Assembly: GCA_003665935.1 (NCBI GenBank)
Contig: QPLR01000003.1
Span: 62,001-126,000, forward strand
Origin: Halobellus sp. Atlit-31R
GTDB taxonomy: Archaea; Halobacteriota; Halobacteria; Halobacteriales; Haloferacaceae
Direction of reading: 5' to 3'
DNA: 64,000 bases
The first letter of the stretch is position 1. Every line of letters starts with the position of its first letter. A model generated the notes under the pieces. That model worked only from the letters and a program-made list of their open reading frames with translations, ran no database searches and was not told where the DNA came from. Positions 8,869 to 19,207 of this stretch are shown here, in pieces. Both the position numbers and the translations under genes were made by a program.

Positions 8869-9889
8869 CGCCGCTGCGGCCGACGGCGGGAGCGGAGCCG
8901 ACGAGGGTGCCACGCTCGGCGTCGAGCTGGTACCGGACGACCGGCTCTCGGAGATCGTCTCGGAGGGTCTCACGGCCGAGCGCGTCGGCTACGACGTCGC
9001 CTTCGTGACGTGTCACTACAACAACCGCGACCCGTTCGCGGCGCTCACGCGACTCGCGGACGAGACGACGGAGCTGCGGATCGGCCCGGGGATCGCGAAC
9101 CCCTACGAGCTGCACCCCGTCACGCTCGCCTCGAAGACGGCGACCGTCGCGGAGCTCTCGGACGGCCGGGCCGCGTTCGGCATCGGCCCGGGCGACCCCT
9201 CGACGCTGCGGAACCTCGGCCTCGAAGACGAACGCGGGCTGCGCTCGGTTCTGGAGGCGTTCAAAGTCGCACAGGAGCTCTGGGCGGGCGAGCGCGTCAC
9301 CCACAAGGGGACGTTCGAGGCCCACGACGCCGGCCTGAACTTCGAGGTACCGGGCGAGATCCCCGTTTACGTCGGCGGCGAGGGGCCGCATATGTGCCGG
9401 ATGGCGGGCAAGCACGCCGACGGGCTGCTGTACAACGGCTCTCATCCCGACGACCTGGCGTGGGCGCGCGACCGGGTCGACGAGGGACGCGCGGACCGCC
9501 CGGACCACCGCGGCGACTTCGAGTTGCTGGCGTACGCGAGCGTCAGCATCGACGCGGACGCCGAGGCGGCGCGCGAGGCGGCTCGACCGCCCGTCGCGTT
9601 CATCGTCGCGGGCGCGGCCCCGCCGGTGCTCGACAGACACGACATCGACGCCGCGGTGGCCGAGGAGATCGGCGACCGGATCAGCGCGGGGGCGTTCGGC
9701 GATGCGTTCGAGCTCGTGACGCCGGCGATGATCGACGCGTTCTCGATCGCCGGCACGCCCGAGGGGGCCGTCGAACGGATGAGCGGACTGCTCAACCACG
9801 CGGACGGCATCGTCGTCGGCTCGCCGATCGGCCCCGACCCCGAGACGGCGATCGAACTCGCCGCCGAGGCGTTCGAACGGGCGCAGTAA
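8861..9889 (+). CDS. mer: 5,10-methylenetetrahydromethanopterin reductase-like LLM oxidoreductase
   Basis: A 342-aa luciferase-like-monooxygenase-fold, F420-dependent oxidoreductase. Family marks are GPGIANPYELHPVTLAS, the nonprolyl-cis region around FGIGPGD, GLEDERGLRSVLEAF, and VYVGGEGPHM. In methanogens Mer reduces methylene- to methyl-tetrahydromethanopterin; in haloarchaea, which lack methanogenesis, the homologue is thought to act in folate/C1 metabolism. Start at 8861 inside the end of cofE (8-bp overlap) indicates translational coupling. The first ~18 residues are a low-complexity Gly/Ala/Asp tail. Confidence 0.88.
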   Translation: MRDAAAADGGSGADEGATLGVELVPDDRLSEIVSEGLTAERVGYDVAFVTCHYNNRDPFAALTRLADETTELRIGPGIANPYELHPVTLASKTATVAELSDGRAAFGIGPGDPSTLRNLGLEDERGLRSVLEAFKVAQELWAGERVTHKGTFEAHDAGLNFEVPGEIPVYVGGEGPHMCRMAGKHADGLLYNGSHPDDLAWARDRVDEGRADRPDHRGDFELLAYASVSIDADAEAAREAARPPVAFIVAGAAPPVLDRHDIDAAVAEEIGDRISAGAFGDAFELVTPAMIDAFSIAGTPEGAVERMSGLLNHADGIVVGSPIGPDPETAIELAAEAFERAQ

Positions 9890-9890
9890 T

Positions 9891-9988
9891 CGGACGGGCG
9901 GTAGCGCGGCGACTAAGCGACGGCGGAAAAGCGTCGGACGGGCGGTAGCGCGGCGACTAAGCGACGGCGGAAAAGCGTCGGACGGGCG
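9891..9988 (+). repeat. 44-bp tandem duplication after mer
   Basis: A 44-bp unit (9891-9934) is repeated exactly at 9935-9978 and a third copy begins at 9979 (10 bp), ending at the stop codon of the convergent small membrane protein gene. Each unit carries an AAAA tract. It lies between two convergent genes. Confidence 0.95.
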
Positions 9989-10234
9989 TTACTGTGCCGG
10001 CCGGTTCGGCGACGAGTCGCGCGCGCTCGATCCCATCCCGGTGAGGAGGTTCAACAGCGCGCCGAGCACGAGGTAGCCGAAGTACGCGACCGCGGCGGTC
10101 GTCAGCCCGCCGCCGACCAAGAACAACACGGCGGTGAGCGGATCGACGCCGAGGAACACCTCGAAGAGGAACGTCCTGACGAGAGTGACGATACTCGTGA
10201 CCAACTGCACGATGAAGCCGATGACCGAAACCAT
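9989..10234 (-). CDS. Small two-helix membrane protein
   Basis: An 81-aa protein with two predicted transmembrane segments (about residues 4-28 and 35-62, the second rich in Gly/Ala/Leu), ending in a polar Ser/Arg/Pro tail. There is no recognised domain. The ATG at 10232-10234 has a TATA-like ATATAG element just upstream on the minus strand. It is divergent from the small zinc-ribbon gene at 10324 and convergent with mer. The function is unknown. Confidence 0.65.
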   Translation of the reverse strand: MVSVIGFIVQLVTSIVTLVRTFLFEVFLGVDPLTAVLFLVGGGLTTAAVAYFGYLVLGALLNLLTGMGSSARDSSPNRPAQ

Positions 10235-10323
10235 ACGTCTCCGTTGGTACGCATCCTATATGTGTGTGCGGAACTCGGCGTGGAGTCGCCACCGCTAAGC
10301 CGTCGCCGCCGCTCGATAGACGT

Positions 10324-10689
10324 ATGGCGCGGGATCGGTCGCTCGACGAGTTCGTCGGCGGCGACGCGGCAGCCTCGGCCGGAGATTCCGACGGCGGCGA
10401 CGAAGCGGCCTCGGCCGGAGATTCCGAGGACGACGAGTACGGCGACAGCGACCACTCCGGAGCCGAGTCCGAAGCCGCCGCCGAGGACAGGGGCGACTCC
10501 GACGAAGTCGCCCGGACGGACGCCGGCGGCGACACCGGGGGCGACGCCGAGCCGACTGACACCGAGTCGGCGACGGTCACCTACCGCTGGAGCCCCGACG
10601 GCGTCGAGTGTCCCCGGTGCGGGCGCGACGCGGAGCGGCTCTGGCTCGACGGCGGACAGCACGTCTGTGACGACTGCAAGGAGTGGTGA
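10324..10689 (+). CDS. Acidic protein with C-terminal zinc ribbon
   Basis: A 121-aa protein. The first two thirds are a Gly/Asp/Ser/Ala-rich disordered region containing a 12-residue tandem repeat (AASAGDS core, DNA period 36 bp). The last 35 residues form a treble-clef/zinc-ribbon-like module with CPRC and CDDC about 17 residues apart. Such one-ribbon proteins are common in haloarchaea; nucleic-acid or protein binding is likely but unproven. The start at the ATG 10324 is preferred over the in-frame ATG at 10264. Confidence 0.7.
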   Translation: MARDRSLDEFVGGDAAASAGDSDGGDEAASAGDSEDDEYGDSDHSGAESEAAAEDRGDSDEVARTDAGGDTGGDAEPTDTESATVTYRWSPDGVECPRCGRDAERLWLDGGQHVCDDCKEW

Positions 10690-10724
10690 CCGCGGGAGAA
10701 AAGAAGCCGAGGGCGGGTCACGGC

Positions 10725-11927
10725 CTACGGCTCTGCGAGTCGGAGCGTGAGAACGATCACGAGCACGAGGACGCCGGCGATGAGCCAGTAGCCCTCGTCG
10801 AAGTAGCCGCGCTCGGCGATTGCGCCGAACAGTACCGGTCCGGCGGCGCCCAGTGTCGCAGTCGTCGTGCGGACCACGCCCAGGCCGGTCCCGCGGATCT
10901 CCTCGGAGAAGGCGTCAGAGAAGTACGACTGCGTGATCGTGCCGGAGCCGAGCATCGTGCTCGCAAGCGCTGTCACGCCCGCGAGTCCCGCGAAGCCGCC
11001 GACAGTCGGGAGCAGCGCGAACCCGACCACGGGCCCCGAGAGCACCAATACGAGCGAGCGCCGCAGTCCGACGCGGTCGTACGCCGCGCCGGCGACGGGC
11101 TTGACGAGGACGCCCATCGCGAAGAAGAGGCTGAAGAGCAGCGCCGCCGACGAGGAGGAGAGCGCCTTCTCCTCGACGAGATACGTCGGGTAGAGCCCGG
11201 TGAACGCCTGCCAGACGAGGATATAGAGGAAGAGAACAGCGGCGACGAGAGTGACGTCGCGCCCGCGGAGCTCGGAGAGGACGTCCCGTGCGGTGTCGGC
11301 GGAAAGCTCGTCGATCCCGCTGCCGTCGCCGGTCTGGGCGGGAAGCAGTACCCAGAGCGCGACTGCCGAACCGATCAAAAGCGGGATTATAAACGCGAAG
11401 CCGGCCTGCCAGAGAACGGCAGCAGCCAGCGCTCCGGCGATCGGCGGCAGGACAGTCTGCCCCAGGTCGCCCGTGGCCATCGTCACGCCGAGCGCGCTCC
11501 CGATCCGGTCGGGGTAGATGGTCGCGAGGATCGTGATCCGCGCGATCGGGTACAGCGACTGTCCGAGGCCGACGAAGCCCGTAGCGGCGAACAGCGCCAG
11601 CGGCGTCGGCGCGGCGGCGACCGCCGCGACCGCGACCGCGACGACGGTCGCTCCCGCAGTCATCATCAGGCGTTCGCTGTAGCGGTCCGCGAGGATGCCG
11701 CCCGGCAGCTGCCCGATCGCCGAGCCGAGCCACAGGATCGTCACGAGCAGCCCCGCGACCGAGAGGCTGAGTCCGAAGGCCTCGCGGAGATACGGCAGCA
11801 GGACCGGGTAGATCATCCGCGTCCCGAGCAGAAGGCCCCAGCCCCCCGCGATGACGACCAGCGAGCGCCCCTTTCCGTCATCCCACAGCGCCCGCGCCTC
11901 GCGACCGACCGACCCGAGCAGCGTCAT
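10725..11927 (-). CDS. MFS transporter
   Basis: A 400-aa major facilitator superfamily permease with twelve hydrophobic segments. The MFS motif A variant GGILADRYSERL lies between TM2 and TM3 (about residue 77), with a corresponding weaker loop (YDRVGLRRS) between TM8 and TM9. Substrate is not predictable. It stands alone, convergent with the gene at 10324 and upstream of mutL on the same strand with a 160-bp gap. Confidence 0.88.
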   Translation of the reverse strand: MTLLGSVGREARALWDDGKGRSLVVIAGGWGLLLGTRMIYPVLLPYLREAFGLSLSVAGLLVTILWLGSAIGQLPGGILADRYSERLMMTAGATVVAVAVAAVAAAPTPLALFAATGFVGLGQSLYPIARITILATIYPDRIGSALGVTMATGDLGQTVLPPIAGALAAAVLWQAGFAFIIPLLIGSAVALWVLLPAQTGDGSGIDELSADTARDVLSELRGRDVTLVAAVLFLYILVWQAFTGLYPTYLVEEKALSSSSAALLFSLFFAMGVLVKPVAGAAYDRVGLRRSLVLVLSGPVVGFALLPTVGGFAGLAGVTALASTMLGSGTITQSYFSDAFSEEIRGTGLGVVRTTTATLGAAGPVLFGAIAERGYFDEGYWLIAGVLVLVIVLTLRLAEP

Positions 11928-12091
11928 CGAGGCGTCGACCCCCGAGGTGGGCGTGTGCGCGCTTCGACCGACTGGACGTTCACTGCCTGACGCTCCGGCG
12001 GCCGAGGCTAAAGAGGTGTGACATCCGGGGCGGCGACGCCCAGTGCCGCGGCGCGAGTGCCGGAACGGCCCCGCGCTGCCGGATCAGTCTA

Positions 12092-13798
12092 TCAGTCCAG
12101 CCGCGTGCTCCGTCGGCCGAAGCCGCGGACCAGCGTCTCCTCGTCGATCGTGAGCACGGTCGGGCGGCCGTGGGGGCAGGCGTAGGGGTTCTCGCACGCG
12201 CCGAGCCGCTCTACGAGCGTCGTTGCAGCCGCGTCGCTCAGTTCGTCGCCGGCCTTCAGCGATGGGTGGCAGGCGAGGTCCTTCAGGAGAGCGTCGCGGC
12301 GGTCCGTCGGCGAGTCTCCGTGTCGGAGCGCGTCGACCGCGTCGCGGACGCTCTCGGGGGCGGCCGCCCGACCCATCGGCGCGGGCACTGTGCGGACGCG
12401 GACCGTCGTCTCGCCGAACGGGTCGAGATCGTAGCCCAAGGCGGCGAGGTCCTCGCCGTATGATTCGACCGCGGCGTACTGAGCCGGCGTCAGCGAGACG
12501 CTCTCCGGCGGATCGATCCGAGCCGTCGGCGTGGTGCCCGAGACGGCCCCGCGGAGGCGCTCGTAGTTCACGCGCTCGTGGGCCGCGTGCTGGTCGACGA
12601 CGAGGAGTTCGTCGTCGAACTCACAGAGGACATAGAGCTCCCGGAACTGCCCGAGCACCCGCACGTCGTCGAACGCCGAGTCGGCCTCGCCGGCCGGCTC
12701 CAAGGCGTCGTCCAGATCCATCGAGAGGTCGGCTGCGCGCCGTCGGTCGGCGGTCGAGAGCGCGTCGCGGACGGCCCCGGAGACGGCGTCCGCGACGTCC
12801 GCCGTCGATCGGAGCCTGACGGTCCGCTTCCGCGGGTGAACGTTGTGATCGGCCCACGAGGGCGGCAGCGACAGGGAGAGCACCGCGATCGGCGCGCGGT
12901 CGTCCGCGATGAGGTCCCCGTAGCCGTCGACGACCGCGCGTTGCAGCGGGGCGCTGCGGACGGGGCGCCCGTCGACGGCGACGTAGACGTGGTCGCGCCG
13001 CGCACGCGTTATCGACGGCTGGACGAGCGCGCCCTCGATTGTCAGTTCGCCGCCCGCCTCTCCCGCATCCGACTCGATTCGCTTGGCCGCATCGAGGCTC
13101 GTCGTCCGCGAGGCGACCTGTCGGTCGTAGACGCCGAGAAGCGCGTCGGCGACGTCGCCGGTTCCGGGCGTCGAGAAGACGGTCGTCCCGTCGTGTGTCA
13201 GCGTGATCGCCACGTCGGGGCGGACGAGCGCGTACCGCGAGACGCTGTCACTGACGCGCGCGAACTCGGTCTGGCTGGTTCCGAGCGATTCGCGGCGCGC
13301 CGGCGTCCCCGCGAACAGCTCTCGAACGGTCACCGTCGTCCCCGGCCCGCGGCCGGCGGCCTCGACGCGGTCCGCGCCCGGCCCCCCGGCGGCGACGACG
13401 CGCGTGCCGCGCGGGCCGCCGTCGTTCGTCACCAGTTCCAGCGTCGCGACGGTCGCGATGCTCGCGAGCGCCTCTCCGCGGAAGCCGAGGGTCCCGCCGC
13501 CGGCGACCGGCTCGTCGGCCGCGAGTTTGCTCGTGGTGTGGCGCTCGACTGCGAGCTCGGCGTCCCGGCGATCCATCCCGAGACCGTCGTCGCGCACGCG
13601 GATCCGGTCGGTGCCGTCGCCGCCGACAACGACCTCGATGCGGGTCGCGCCCGCGTCCAGGGCGTTTTCGAGGAGTTCGACGACGACGTCGGCCGGTCGC
13701 GTGATCACCTCACCGGCGGCGACGCTCGCGATCGTCGCGTCGTCGAGACGGCGGACTCGGGGGCGGTCGGTCGCGGGCTCCGGACGCTCCTCACTCAT
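12092..13798 (-). CDS. mutL: DNA mismatch repair protein MutL (endonuclease-type)
   Basis: A 568-aa MutL. The N-terminal GHKL ATPase shows [10 protein letters not shown] (catalytic Glu about residue 41, Asn 45), DDGLGM (70-75) and [10 protein letters not shown]. The C-terminal dimerisation domain carries [12 protein letters not shown], which fits the DQHA-x2-E-x4-E metal-binding endonuclease motif, with [10 protein letters not shown] and CPHGRP completing the site. It should therefore nick DNA itself, so no MutH is needed. The gene overlaps mutS by 8 bp and forms one operon with it. Confidence 0.96.
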   Translation of the reverse strand: MSEERPEPATDRPRVRRLDDATIASVAAGEVITRPADVVVELLENALDAGATRIEVVVGGDGTDRIRVRDDGLGMDRRDAELAVERHTTSKLAADEPVAGGGTLGFRGEALASIATVATLELVTNDGGPRGTRVVAAGGPGADRVEAAGRGPGTTVTVRELFAGTPARRESLGTSQTEFARVSDSVSRYALVRPDVAITLTHDGTTVFSTPGTGDVADALLGVYDRQVASRTTSLDAAKRIESDAGEAGGELTIEGALVQPSITRARRDHVYVAVDGRPVRSAPLQRAVVDGYGDLIADDRAPIAVLSLSLPPSWADHNVHPRKRTVRLRSTADVADAVSGAVRDALSTADRRRAADLSMDLDDALEPAGEADSAFDDVRVLGQFRELYVLCEFDDELLVVDQHAAHERVNYERLRGAVSGTTPTARIDPPESVSLTPAQYAAVESYGEDLAALGYDLDPFGETTVRVRTVPAPMGRAAAPESVRDAVDALRHGDSPTDRRDALLKDLACHPSLKAGDELSDAAATTLVERLGACENPYACPHGRPTVLTIDEETLVRGFGRRSTRLD

Positions 13799-16745
13799 CT
13801 AGTCGTTGCCGTAGGTCTTCCAGCGTGTTGAGGGCTTCGAGCGGCGTCGTCGAAGCGACGTCGAGGTCTCGGAGCTCGTCGAGCACGGCGCGTTCTCCGT
13901 ACGTCGGCACGGGGGCGCGGCCGTCGGGTCGCTCGTCCGCGTCCGCACCCACGTCGTCGAGACCGTCGACGTACGCCGCGAGCGTGTCGTTGCGGGCGGC
14001 TGGCTGCTTCGTGTCCGGCGTGCCGTTCGCGGCTCGCTGTGCGCCACGCCCCGCGTCGTCGGCAGACGAGTGCAGGTGTTCGCGCGCGCGAGCGACGACC
14101 TGATCCGGCACGCCGGCGAGCTTCGCCACCTCGACGCCGTACGACGAGGAGGACGCGCCGCGCGCGACGCGGTGGAGGAAGGTCACGTCGTCGCCGGACG
14201 CCGGCGCCGTCTCCTCGCTCTGGTCTGGGGTCTCACGGTCGCCCTTGCTCACCGTGAAGTGGAGGTTGAACGCGTTCGGGAGGTCGTCAGCGAGCGCGGT
14301 CAGGTCGTGGTAGTGTGTAGCAAAGAGCGTGGTCGCGCCGACCTCGTCGTGGAGGAACTCCGTGGTCGCGCGGGCGATCGCGAGGCCGTCAGCCGTCGAG
14401 GTCCCGCGGCCGACCTCGTCGAGGAGCACGAGCGAGTCCGCCGTGGCGTCGTGCAGGATCGCCGTGAGTTCGGCCATCTCGCGCATAAACGTCGACTGCC
14501 CGCCCGCGATATCGTCGGACGCCCCGACGCGGGTGAAGATGCGATCGAGAACCGGGAGGCGCGCCGCGTCCGCCGGGACGAAGCTCCCGGCCTGCGCTAA
14601 GAGTGCGACGAGCGCGATCTGCCGCATATACGTCGACTTGCCGCTCATATTCGGCCCGGTGACGACGGCGACGTGGCCGTCGGCGAAGTCGACGCCGTTG
14701 GGGACGAACTCCGCCCGCGTGCGCTCGACGACCGGATGCCGTCCGGCCTCGATCTGGAGCGTCTCCGCGCCCATCTCGGGCCGGACGTAGTCCTCGCCCG
14801 CGGCGACCGTCGCGAACGACGTCAGCACGTCCAGCCGTGCGAGGGCGTCCGCAAGCGACTGGATCCGCTCGATCTCCTCGGCGACGCGGGCGCGCACCTC
14901 GCGGAACAGCTCGTACTCTAAGGCGTCCGCGCGCTCGGTCGCCGAGAGGATCTCGTCCTCGCGGCGCTTCAGTTCCGGCGTGTAGAACCGCTCGGCGTTC
15001 TTCAGCGTCTGCCGCCGGGTGTAGTCGTCGGGGACGCAGTCGAGGTTCGGGTTCGTCACCTCGATGTAGTAGCCGTGGACCTGATTGTAGCCGACCTCCA
15101 GAGAGTCGATACCCGTCCGCTCGCGCTCGCGGGCCTCCAGGGAGGCGACCCACTCGCGGCCCGCCCGCTCCGTCTCGCGGATCTCGTCGAGTTCGTCGTC
15201 GAAGCCCTCGCAGATCACGCCGCCTTCGGTGATCTCCTGCGGCGGGTCGGGCTCGATCGCGCGGCCGATCAGATCGCGGACGTCGGCCAGTTCGTCGAGC
15301 GAGGCGCGGAGGTCCCGAAGCGCCTCCGACTCCGCCTCGCCGAGTGCGGCGTCGACGTCCGGGACGACCGCCAGCGTCGCCTGCAGCGAGCGCAGATCGC
15401 GGGCGGTCGCGCGCTCTCGGGAGACCCGCGCGGCCAACCGTTCGAGGTCGTACACCCGCGAGAGGTGCTCTCGGACCGTCTCCCTCGTCATCGGTCGATC
15501 GACCAGCTCGCCGACGGCGTCGTGTCGGCGCTCGATCGCCGCGCCGTCGAGCAGCGGGCGGCGGAGCCACGACTCGAGCAGCCGTCGGCCGAGCGCCGAC
15601 GCCGTCCGGTCCACGGCGTCGACCAGCGTCCGGCCCTCGCCAGGGTGCCGCGAGTCGAACAGTTCCAGGCTCCGCATCGCCGTCGCGTCCAGCCCGAGCG
15701 ACCGATCGAGGTCGTACCGGCGGATCCGGGAGACGTACGAGAGCGCGCCGTCGTCGCCTTGGGTGTACTCGGCGTAGTCGAGGAGCGCCCCGACGGCGCG
15801 GCGTTCGGCGGGCGCGTCGAGGACAGCCGTCGGCTCGGCGACGTACGCCGCGAGCGTCTCGTCGGCGCGGTCGAGCGCGAACGCCGCCGAATTCCGCTCG
15901 GTGAGCATCGTCTCGAAGCCGAGCGCCGAGACGTCGACGGCGGCGTCGGGAGCGACGACCAGCTCCGCGGGCGCGAGCCGTTCGAGCTCGTCCTCGATAC
16001 GCGGGGCGGCCGCGCTCGTCACCTGACACGCGCCCGTCGAGACGTCGAGCGTCGCGAGCGCGGCCGGCGAGCCGTCGTCGGCCGGCGAGTCGCCACCGAT
16101 CGCGTCCGCCCGTTCGAGCCCGACGACCGCGCCGAGATAGGTCGCGCTCGCGCGGTCGAGCAGGTCGTCGTCGACGACAGTGCCTGGGCTGACGACGTTC
16201 GTGACGGCGCGGTCGACCAGGCCGGACGCCGCCTCGGCGTCCTCGACCTGATCGGCGACGGCGACGCGGTAGTCGGCGTCGAGGAGGGCCTCGAGGTACG
16301 ACGCGGCGTTGTCGATCGGGATGCCGGCCATCGGATACGTGCCGGTCGAGTCCTCGCGCTTCGTCAGCGTCACCTCACAGACGCGTGCGACGGTCTCGGC
16401 GGCCTCGCAGAACGCCTCGTAGAAGTCCCCGACCTGAAACAGCACGATCGCGTCGGGGTGTGACTCGCAGAGGTCGAGATACTGCGACAGCATCGGTGTG
16501 AGCTCCGCCCGACGCGCGAGCAGTTTCGCGGGCGGCCCCTCCGGACGCCGCTCCGCGTCCGTCCGCGCCGCTGCGTTCGCGTCGGCGTCCGCCCGCGCCT
16601 CCGCGTTCGCGTCAGCGTCCGCCTGCGCCTCCGCGTTCGCGTCGGCGTTCGTCGGGGTGGCCTCTGTCGCCCCCGACGCGTCACTCGAAGGCGTCTCGGC
16701 GACAGGGTCGCTCTCGTCGCTCACGTCGGACTCTGCGCCGTCCAT
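13791..16745 (-). CDS. mutS: DNA mismatch recognition protein MutS
   Basis: A 984-aa MutS. The mismatch-wedge Phe-x-Glu motif lies in GDFYEAF (about 107-113). The ABC-type ATPase has Walker [10 protein letters not shown] and Walker [14 protein letters not shown]. It is longer than E. coli MutS (853) partly because of an N-terminal acidic extension of about 75 residues that contains three near-identical ADANAEA units (30-bp DNA period, about 16566-16656). The ATG at 16745 starts this tail; the family core begins near residue 72. It is followed by mutL with an 8-bp overlap. Confidence 0.96.
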   Translation of the reverse strand: MDGAESDVSDESDPVAETPSSDASGATEATPTNADANAEAQADADANAEARADADANAAARTDAERRPEGPPAKLLARRAELTPMLSQYLDLCESHPDAIVLFQVGDFYEAFCEAAETVARVCEVTLTKREDSTGTYPMAGIPIDNAASYLEALLDADYRVAVADQVEDAEAASGLVDRAVTNVVSPGTVVDDDLLDRASATYLGAVVGLERADAIGGDSPADDGSPAALATLDVSTGACQVTSAAAPRIEDELERLAPAELVVAPDAAVDVSALGFETMLTERNSAAFALDRADETLAAYVAEPTAVLDAPAERRAVGALLDYAEYTQGDDGALSYVSRIRRYDLDRSLGLDATAMRSLELFDSRHPGEGRTLVDAVDRTASALGRRLLESWLRRPLLDGAAIERRHDAVGELVDRPMTRETVREHLSRVYDLERLAARVSRERATARDLRSLQATLAVVPDVDAALGEAESEALRDLRASLDELADVRDLIGRAIEPDPPQEITEGGVICEGFDDELDEIRETERAGREWVASLEARERERTGIDSLEVGYNQVHGYYIEVTNPNLDCVPDDYTRRQTLKNAERFYTPELKRREDEILSATERADALEYELFREVRARVAEEIERIQSLADALARLDVLTSFATVAAGEDYVRPEMGAETLQIEAGRHPVVERTRAEFVPNGVDFADGHVAVVTGPNMSGKSTYMRQIALVALLAQAGSFVPADAARLPVLDRIFTRVGASDDIAGGQSTFMREMAELTAILHDATADSLVLLDEVGRGTSTADGLAIARATTEFLHDEVGATTLFATHYHDLTALADDLPNAFNLHFTVSKGDRETPDQSEETAPASGDDVTFLHRVARGASSSSYGVEVAKLAGVPDQVVARAREHLHSSADDAGRGAQRAANGTPDTKQPAARNDTLAAYVDGLDDVGADADERPDGRAPVPTYGERAVLDELRDLDVASTTPLEALNTLEDLRQRLDE

Positions 16746-16827
16746 ACCTACCGGACGGCGGCCGAAGACCAAAAGCGGACGGGAAGCCGGCGCTGCCGCG
16801 AGGTCGAGCGGGAGGCGAACGCGTCGC

Positions 16828-17589
16828 TCAAGACGAGTCCTCGAAGAATCGAACGAGCCGATCGCGGTTCAGATAGCCGATCGCGGAGGCGACCAGAATC
16901 GCGAGCGTGAGAGCGGCGGCGGCGACGAACCGGTCCGCACCGAGGTAGCCGCCGACGACGTTCGCGAGGAAGAACGCCGGCGTGCGGCCGACGACTGCGA
17001 GCGCGACGAGCTGCCACAGCGGGAGCCGGGTGAGCCCGCCGGCGAAGCAGATCAGGTCGTCCGGGAGCCCCGGCACGAAGAAGAAGACGAACAGCCCGAT
17101 GCGGGCGTAGTCGTCGCTGATCGCGTCGAAGGAGGCGAGCGCGTCCTCGTGGACGATCTTTTCGACGTACGCTCGGCCGAACCGGCGCGAGAGCCAGAAG
17201 GCGGCGGTGCTCCCGATGGTGATCCCGATCATATTGTAGAGCGTCCCCCACCACGCGCCGAAGAGGTAGCCGGCGACGACCGCGAGAATCTGGCCCGGAA
17301 CCGGCGCGGCGACGACCTGCAGCGCCTGCAGCGCGATGAGTACGACCGGAGCCCAGATGCCGTACTGGGCGATGAACGCCCGGAGCGCGGGCGCGTCGGT
17401 CAGGAGCGCGAGGTGCGGGCGCGCCAGGATCGTGGCGACGGCGAGGGCCGCGACCGCCACGGCGAGATGCAGCAGGAAGCGCCGCCGACTCCGCCGCGAG
17501 GCGAAGAGTCGCGCCGTCCCGAGCCGCACTCGCGCCCGTTCGAGAAGAGAGTCCAGCACGCGTTGTGCGTCCAGACGTCGCCGTGACAC
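16828..17589 (-). CDS. TVP38/TMEM64 (VTT/DedA-like) membrane protein
   Basis: A 253-aa integral membrane protein. After a basic N-terminus there are about five to six TM segments; the VTT-domain core is visible as [20 protein letters not shown] followed by [25 protein letters not shown], and the [17 protein letters not shown] re-entrant loop. Homologues act in lipid scrambling or membrane homeostasis; the exact role in archaea is not known. The start codon is GTG at 17587-17589. It lies upstream of mutS on the same strand, 82 bp apart. Confidence 0.85.
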   Translation of the reverse strand: MSRRRLDAQRVLDSLLERARVRLGTARLFASRRSRRRFLLHLAVAVAALAVATILARPHLALLTDAPALRAFIAQYGIWAPVVLIALQALQVVAAPVPGQILAVVAGYLFGAWWGTLYNMIGITIGSTAAFWLSRRFGRAYVEKIVHEDALASFDAISDDYARIGLFVFFFVPGLPDDLICFAGGLTRLPLWQLVALAVVGRTPAFFLANVVGGYLGADRFVAAAALTLAILVASAIGYLNRDRLVRFFEDSS

Positions 17590-17710
17590 TTAGAGAGATG
17601 TGGTCTGACGGACAGCGGGTCGTCGACGGCAGACTGTCCAGGCGGGGCGCGGTCGTCGGGCGCGGACGGGTCGGGGAGACGTTTCGCAGTCGCAGACGGC
17701 TCGGGGAGCG

Positions 17711-19051
17711 TCAGAGCCCCAGCGTCTCGGCGTGTCGGTCGAGGATCGACTCCAGCGTGAGATTCTTCTCTTCGAGCTCGTAGCGGACCCGAACGATCGG
17801 CACGTCGACGTCGAGCAGCCGGCCGAGATCGTGCGGCGTCCCCGAGACGACCACGTCGGGATCGGCGTTCTCGATCGTCGCCTCCAGATCCCGGAGCTGG
17901 GCGTCGCTGTAGCCCATCGCCGGAAGCACTGCGTCGAGGTGGTCGTACCTGTCGAAGACCCGGGCGAGCGAGCCGACGGCCGCCGGCTTGGGGTCGACGA
18001 TCTCGGCTGCGCCGTGCTGCCGAGCGGCGATCAGGCCGGCCCCGTGCGAGGCGTCGCCGTGCGTGAGCGTCGGGCCGTCTTCGACGACGAGCGCTCGCCT
18101 GCCGGCGATGGCGTCGCCATCGGCGGTGATCGTCGAGTTCGCGTGGACGATGTCGGCGTCGGGGTTCGTCTCGCGGGCGTTTCTCTCGACCTCGCGGATC
18201 CCGGCGACGGTGGCGGTGTTCTCCTTGTTGATGAGGACGTAGTCGGCGAGCCGGAGGTTGGTCTCGCCGGGGTGGTAGCGCAGTTCCGCGCCCGGGCGGA
18301 GCGGGTCGGCGACGACGACGTGGACGTCCGGGGCGAAGAAGGGCAGTTCGTTGTTGCCGCCGTCCCAGACGATCACGTCGGCCTCGGCTTCGGCTCGTTC
18401 GAGGATCGCCGCGTAGTCGACGCCGGCGTAGACGACGTGGCCGCGTTCGAGGTGGCTCTCGTACTCCTCGCGCTCTTCGATCGTCACGCCGCTCTCGTCG
18501 AGATCCGCGAGCGTCTCGAAGCGCTGCACGCGCTGAGCCAGCAGGTCGCCGTACGGCATCGGCTCTCTGACGACCACGACGTCGCGACCGCGAGCCGAGA
18601 GCAGGTCCGCGAACTTCCGGGCCGTCTGGGACTTCCCGCAGCCCGTCCGGACCGCGTCGACCGCCACGACCGGCACCGACGCCGCGAGCATCATCCGGTC
18701 CGGGCCGATCAGTCGGAAGTCCGCGCCGGCGGCGAGCGCCCGCGACGCCTGGTGCATCACGTGCTCGTGGGAGACGTCCGAGTACGAGAAGACGACCGTG
18801 TCGACGTCCGCCTCCTCGATCAGGCGCTCCAGCTCCGACTCGGGGTGGATCGGAACCCCGTCCGGGTAGCGGTCGCCGGCCAGCTCGGGCGGGTAGCGGC
18901 GCTCCGGTCGGTCGTCGAGTTCGCCGAGGTTCTGGGACGCCGTCTGGGTGAACGCGACCACCTCGTGGTCCGAGTCGTCTCTGAACACGGTGTTGAAGTC
19001 GTGGAAGTCGCGACCGGCCGCACCCATAATGAGGACTCGCGTGGGGGCCAT
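17711..19051 (-). CDS. Cyclic 2,3-diphosphoglycerate synthetase-family protein
   Basis: A 446-aa protein of the cDPG-synthetase family. The N-terminal Rossmann part opens MAPTRVLIMGAAGRDFHDFN; the P-loop-like segment is VDAVRTGCGKSQTARKF at about 138; DVIVWDGGNNELPFF is the second conserved block. In Methanothermus it makes the solute cyclic 2,3-diphosphoglycerate, but haloarchaea are not known for this solute, so the substrate here is uncertain. The ATG at 19051 has a TATA element 28 bp upstream; an in-frame start at 19078 would overlap it. It is divergent from a carbamate kinase gene, with which it probably shares a pathway. Confidence 0.82.
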   Translation of the reverse strand: MAPTRVLIMGAAGRDFHDFNTVFRDDSDHEVVAFTQTASQNLGELDDRPERRYPPELAGDRYPDGVPIHPESELERLIEEADVDTVVFSYSDVSHEHVMHQASRALAAGADFRLIGPDRMMLAASVPVVAVDAVRTGCGKSQTARKFADLLSARGRDVVVVREPMPYGDLLAQRVQRFETLADLDESGVTIEEREEYESHLERGHVVYAGVDYAAILERAEAEADVIVWDGGNNELPFFAPDVHVVVADPLRPGAELRYHPGETNLRLADYVLINKENTATVAGIREVERNARETNPDADIVHANSTITADGDAIAGRRALVVEDGPTLTHGDASHGAGLIAARQHGAAEIVDPKPAAVGSLARVFDRYDHLDAVLPAMGYSDAQLRDLEATIENADPDVVVSGTPHDLGRLLDVDVPIVRVRYELEEKNLTLESILDRHAETLGL

Positions 19052-19076
19052 ACGTGATAGTTCTCTGCCATCACAC

Positions 19077-19082
19077 ATATAG
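19077..19082 (-). promoter_or_regulatory. TATA element of cDPGS-family gene
   Basis: The minus strand reads CTATATG in this interval, centred 28 bp upstream of the ATG at 19051. This decides the start against the longer in-frame ORF. Confidence 0.6.
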
Positions 19083-19207
19083 TATCGTCTGCAAGTCTTC
19101 GCGCACTCGATCGCTCGCTATCGGGTGATCGACCGTGCAGTCAGGGGCAGACGCTACTGTGGAGTCCCGGCCGAACGCTTTCGGTCGCGGGCGGTCGAGA
19201 ACTGTGT

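Noticed and set aside
9891..9988. Terminator function of the 44-bp repeat after mer
   Set aside because: No T-run; simple tandem duplication is the sufficient explanation.
15075..16463. Long plus-strand frames antisense to mutS
   Set aside because: Composition shadows; Arg/Val-rich, no motifs, while mutS has all diagnostic residues.
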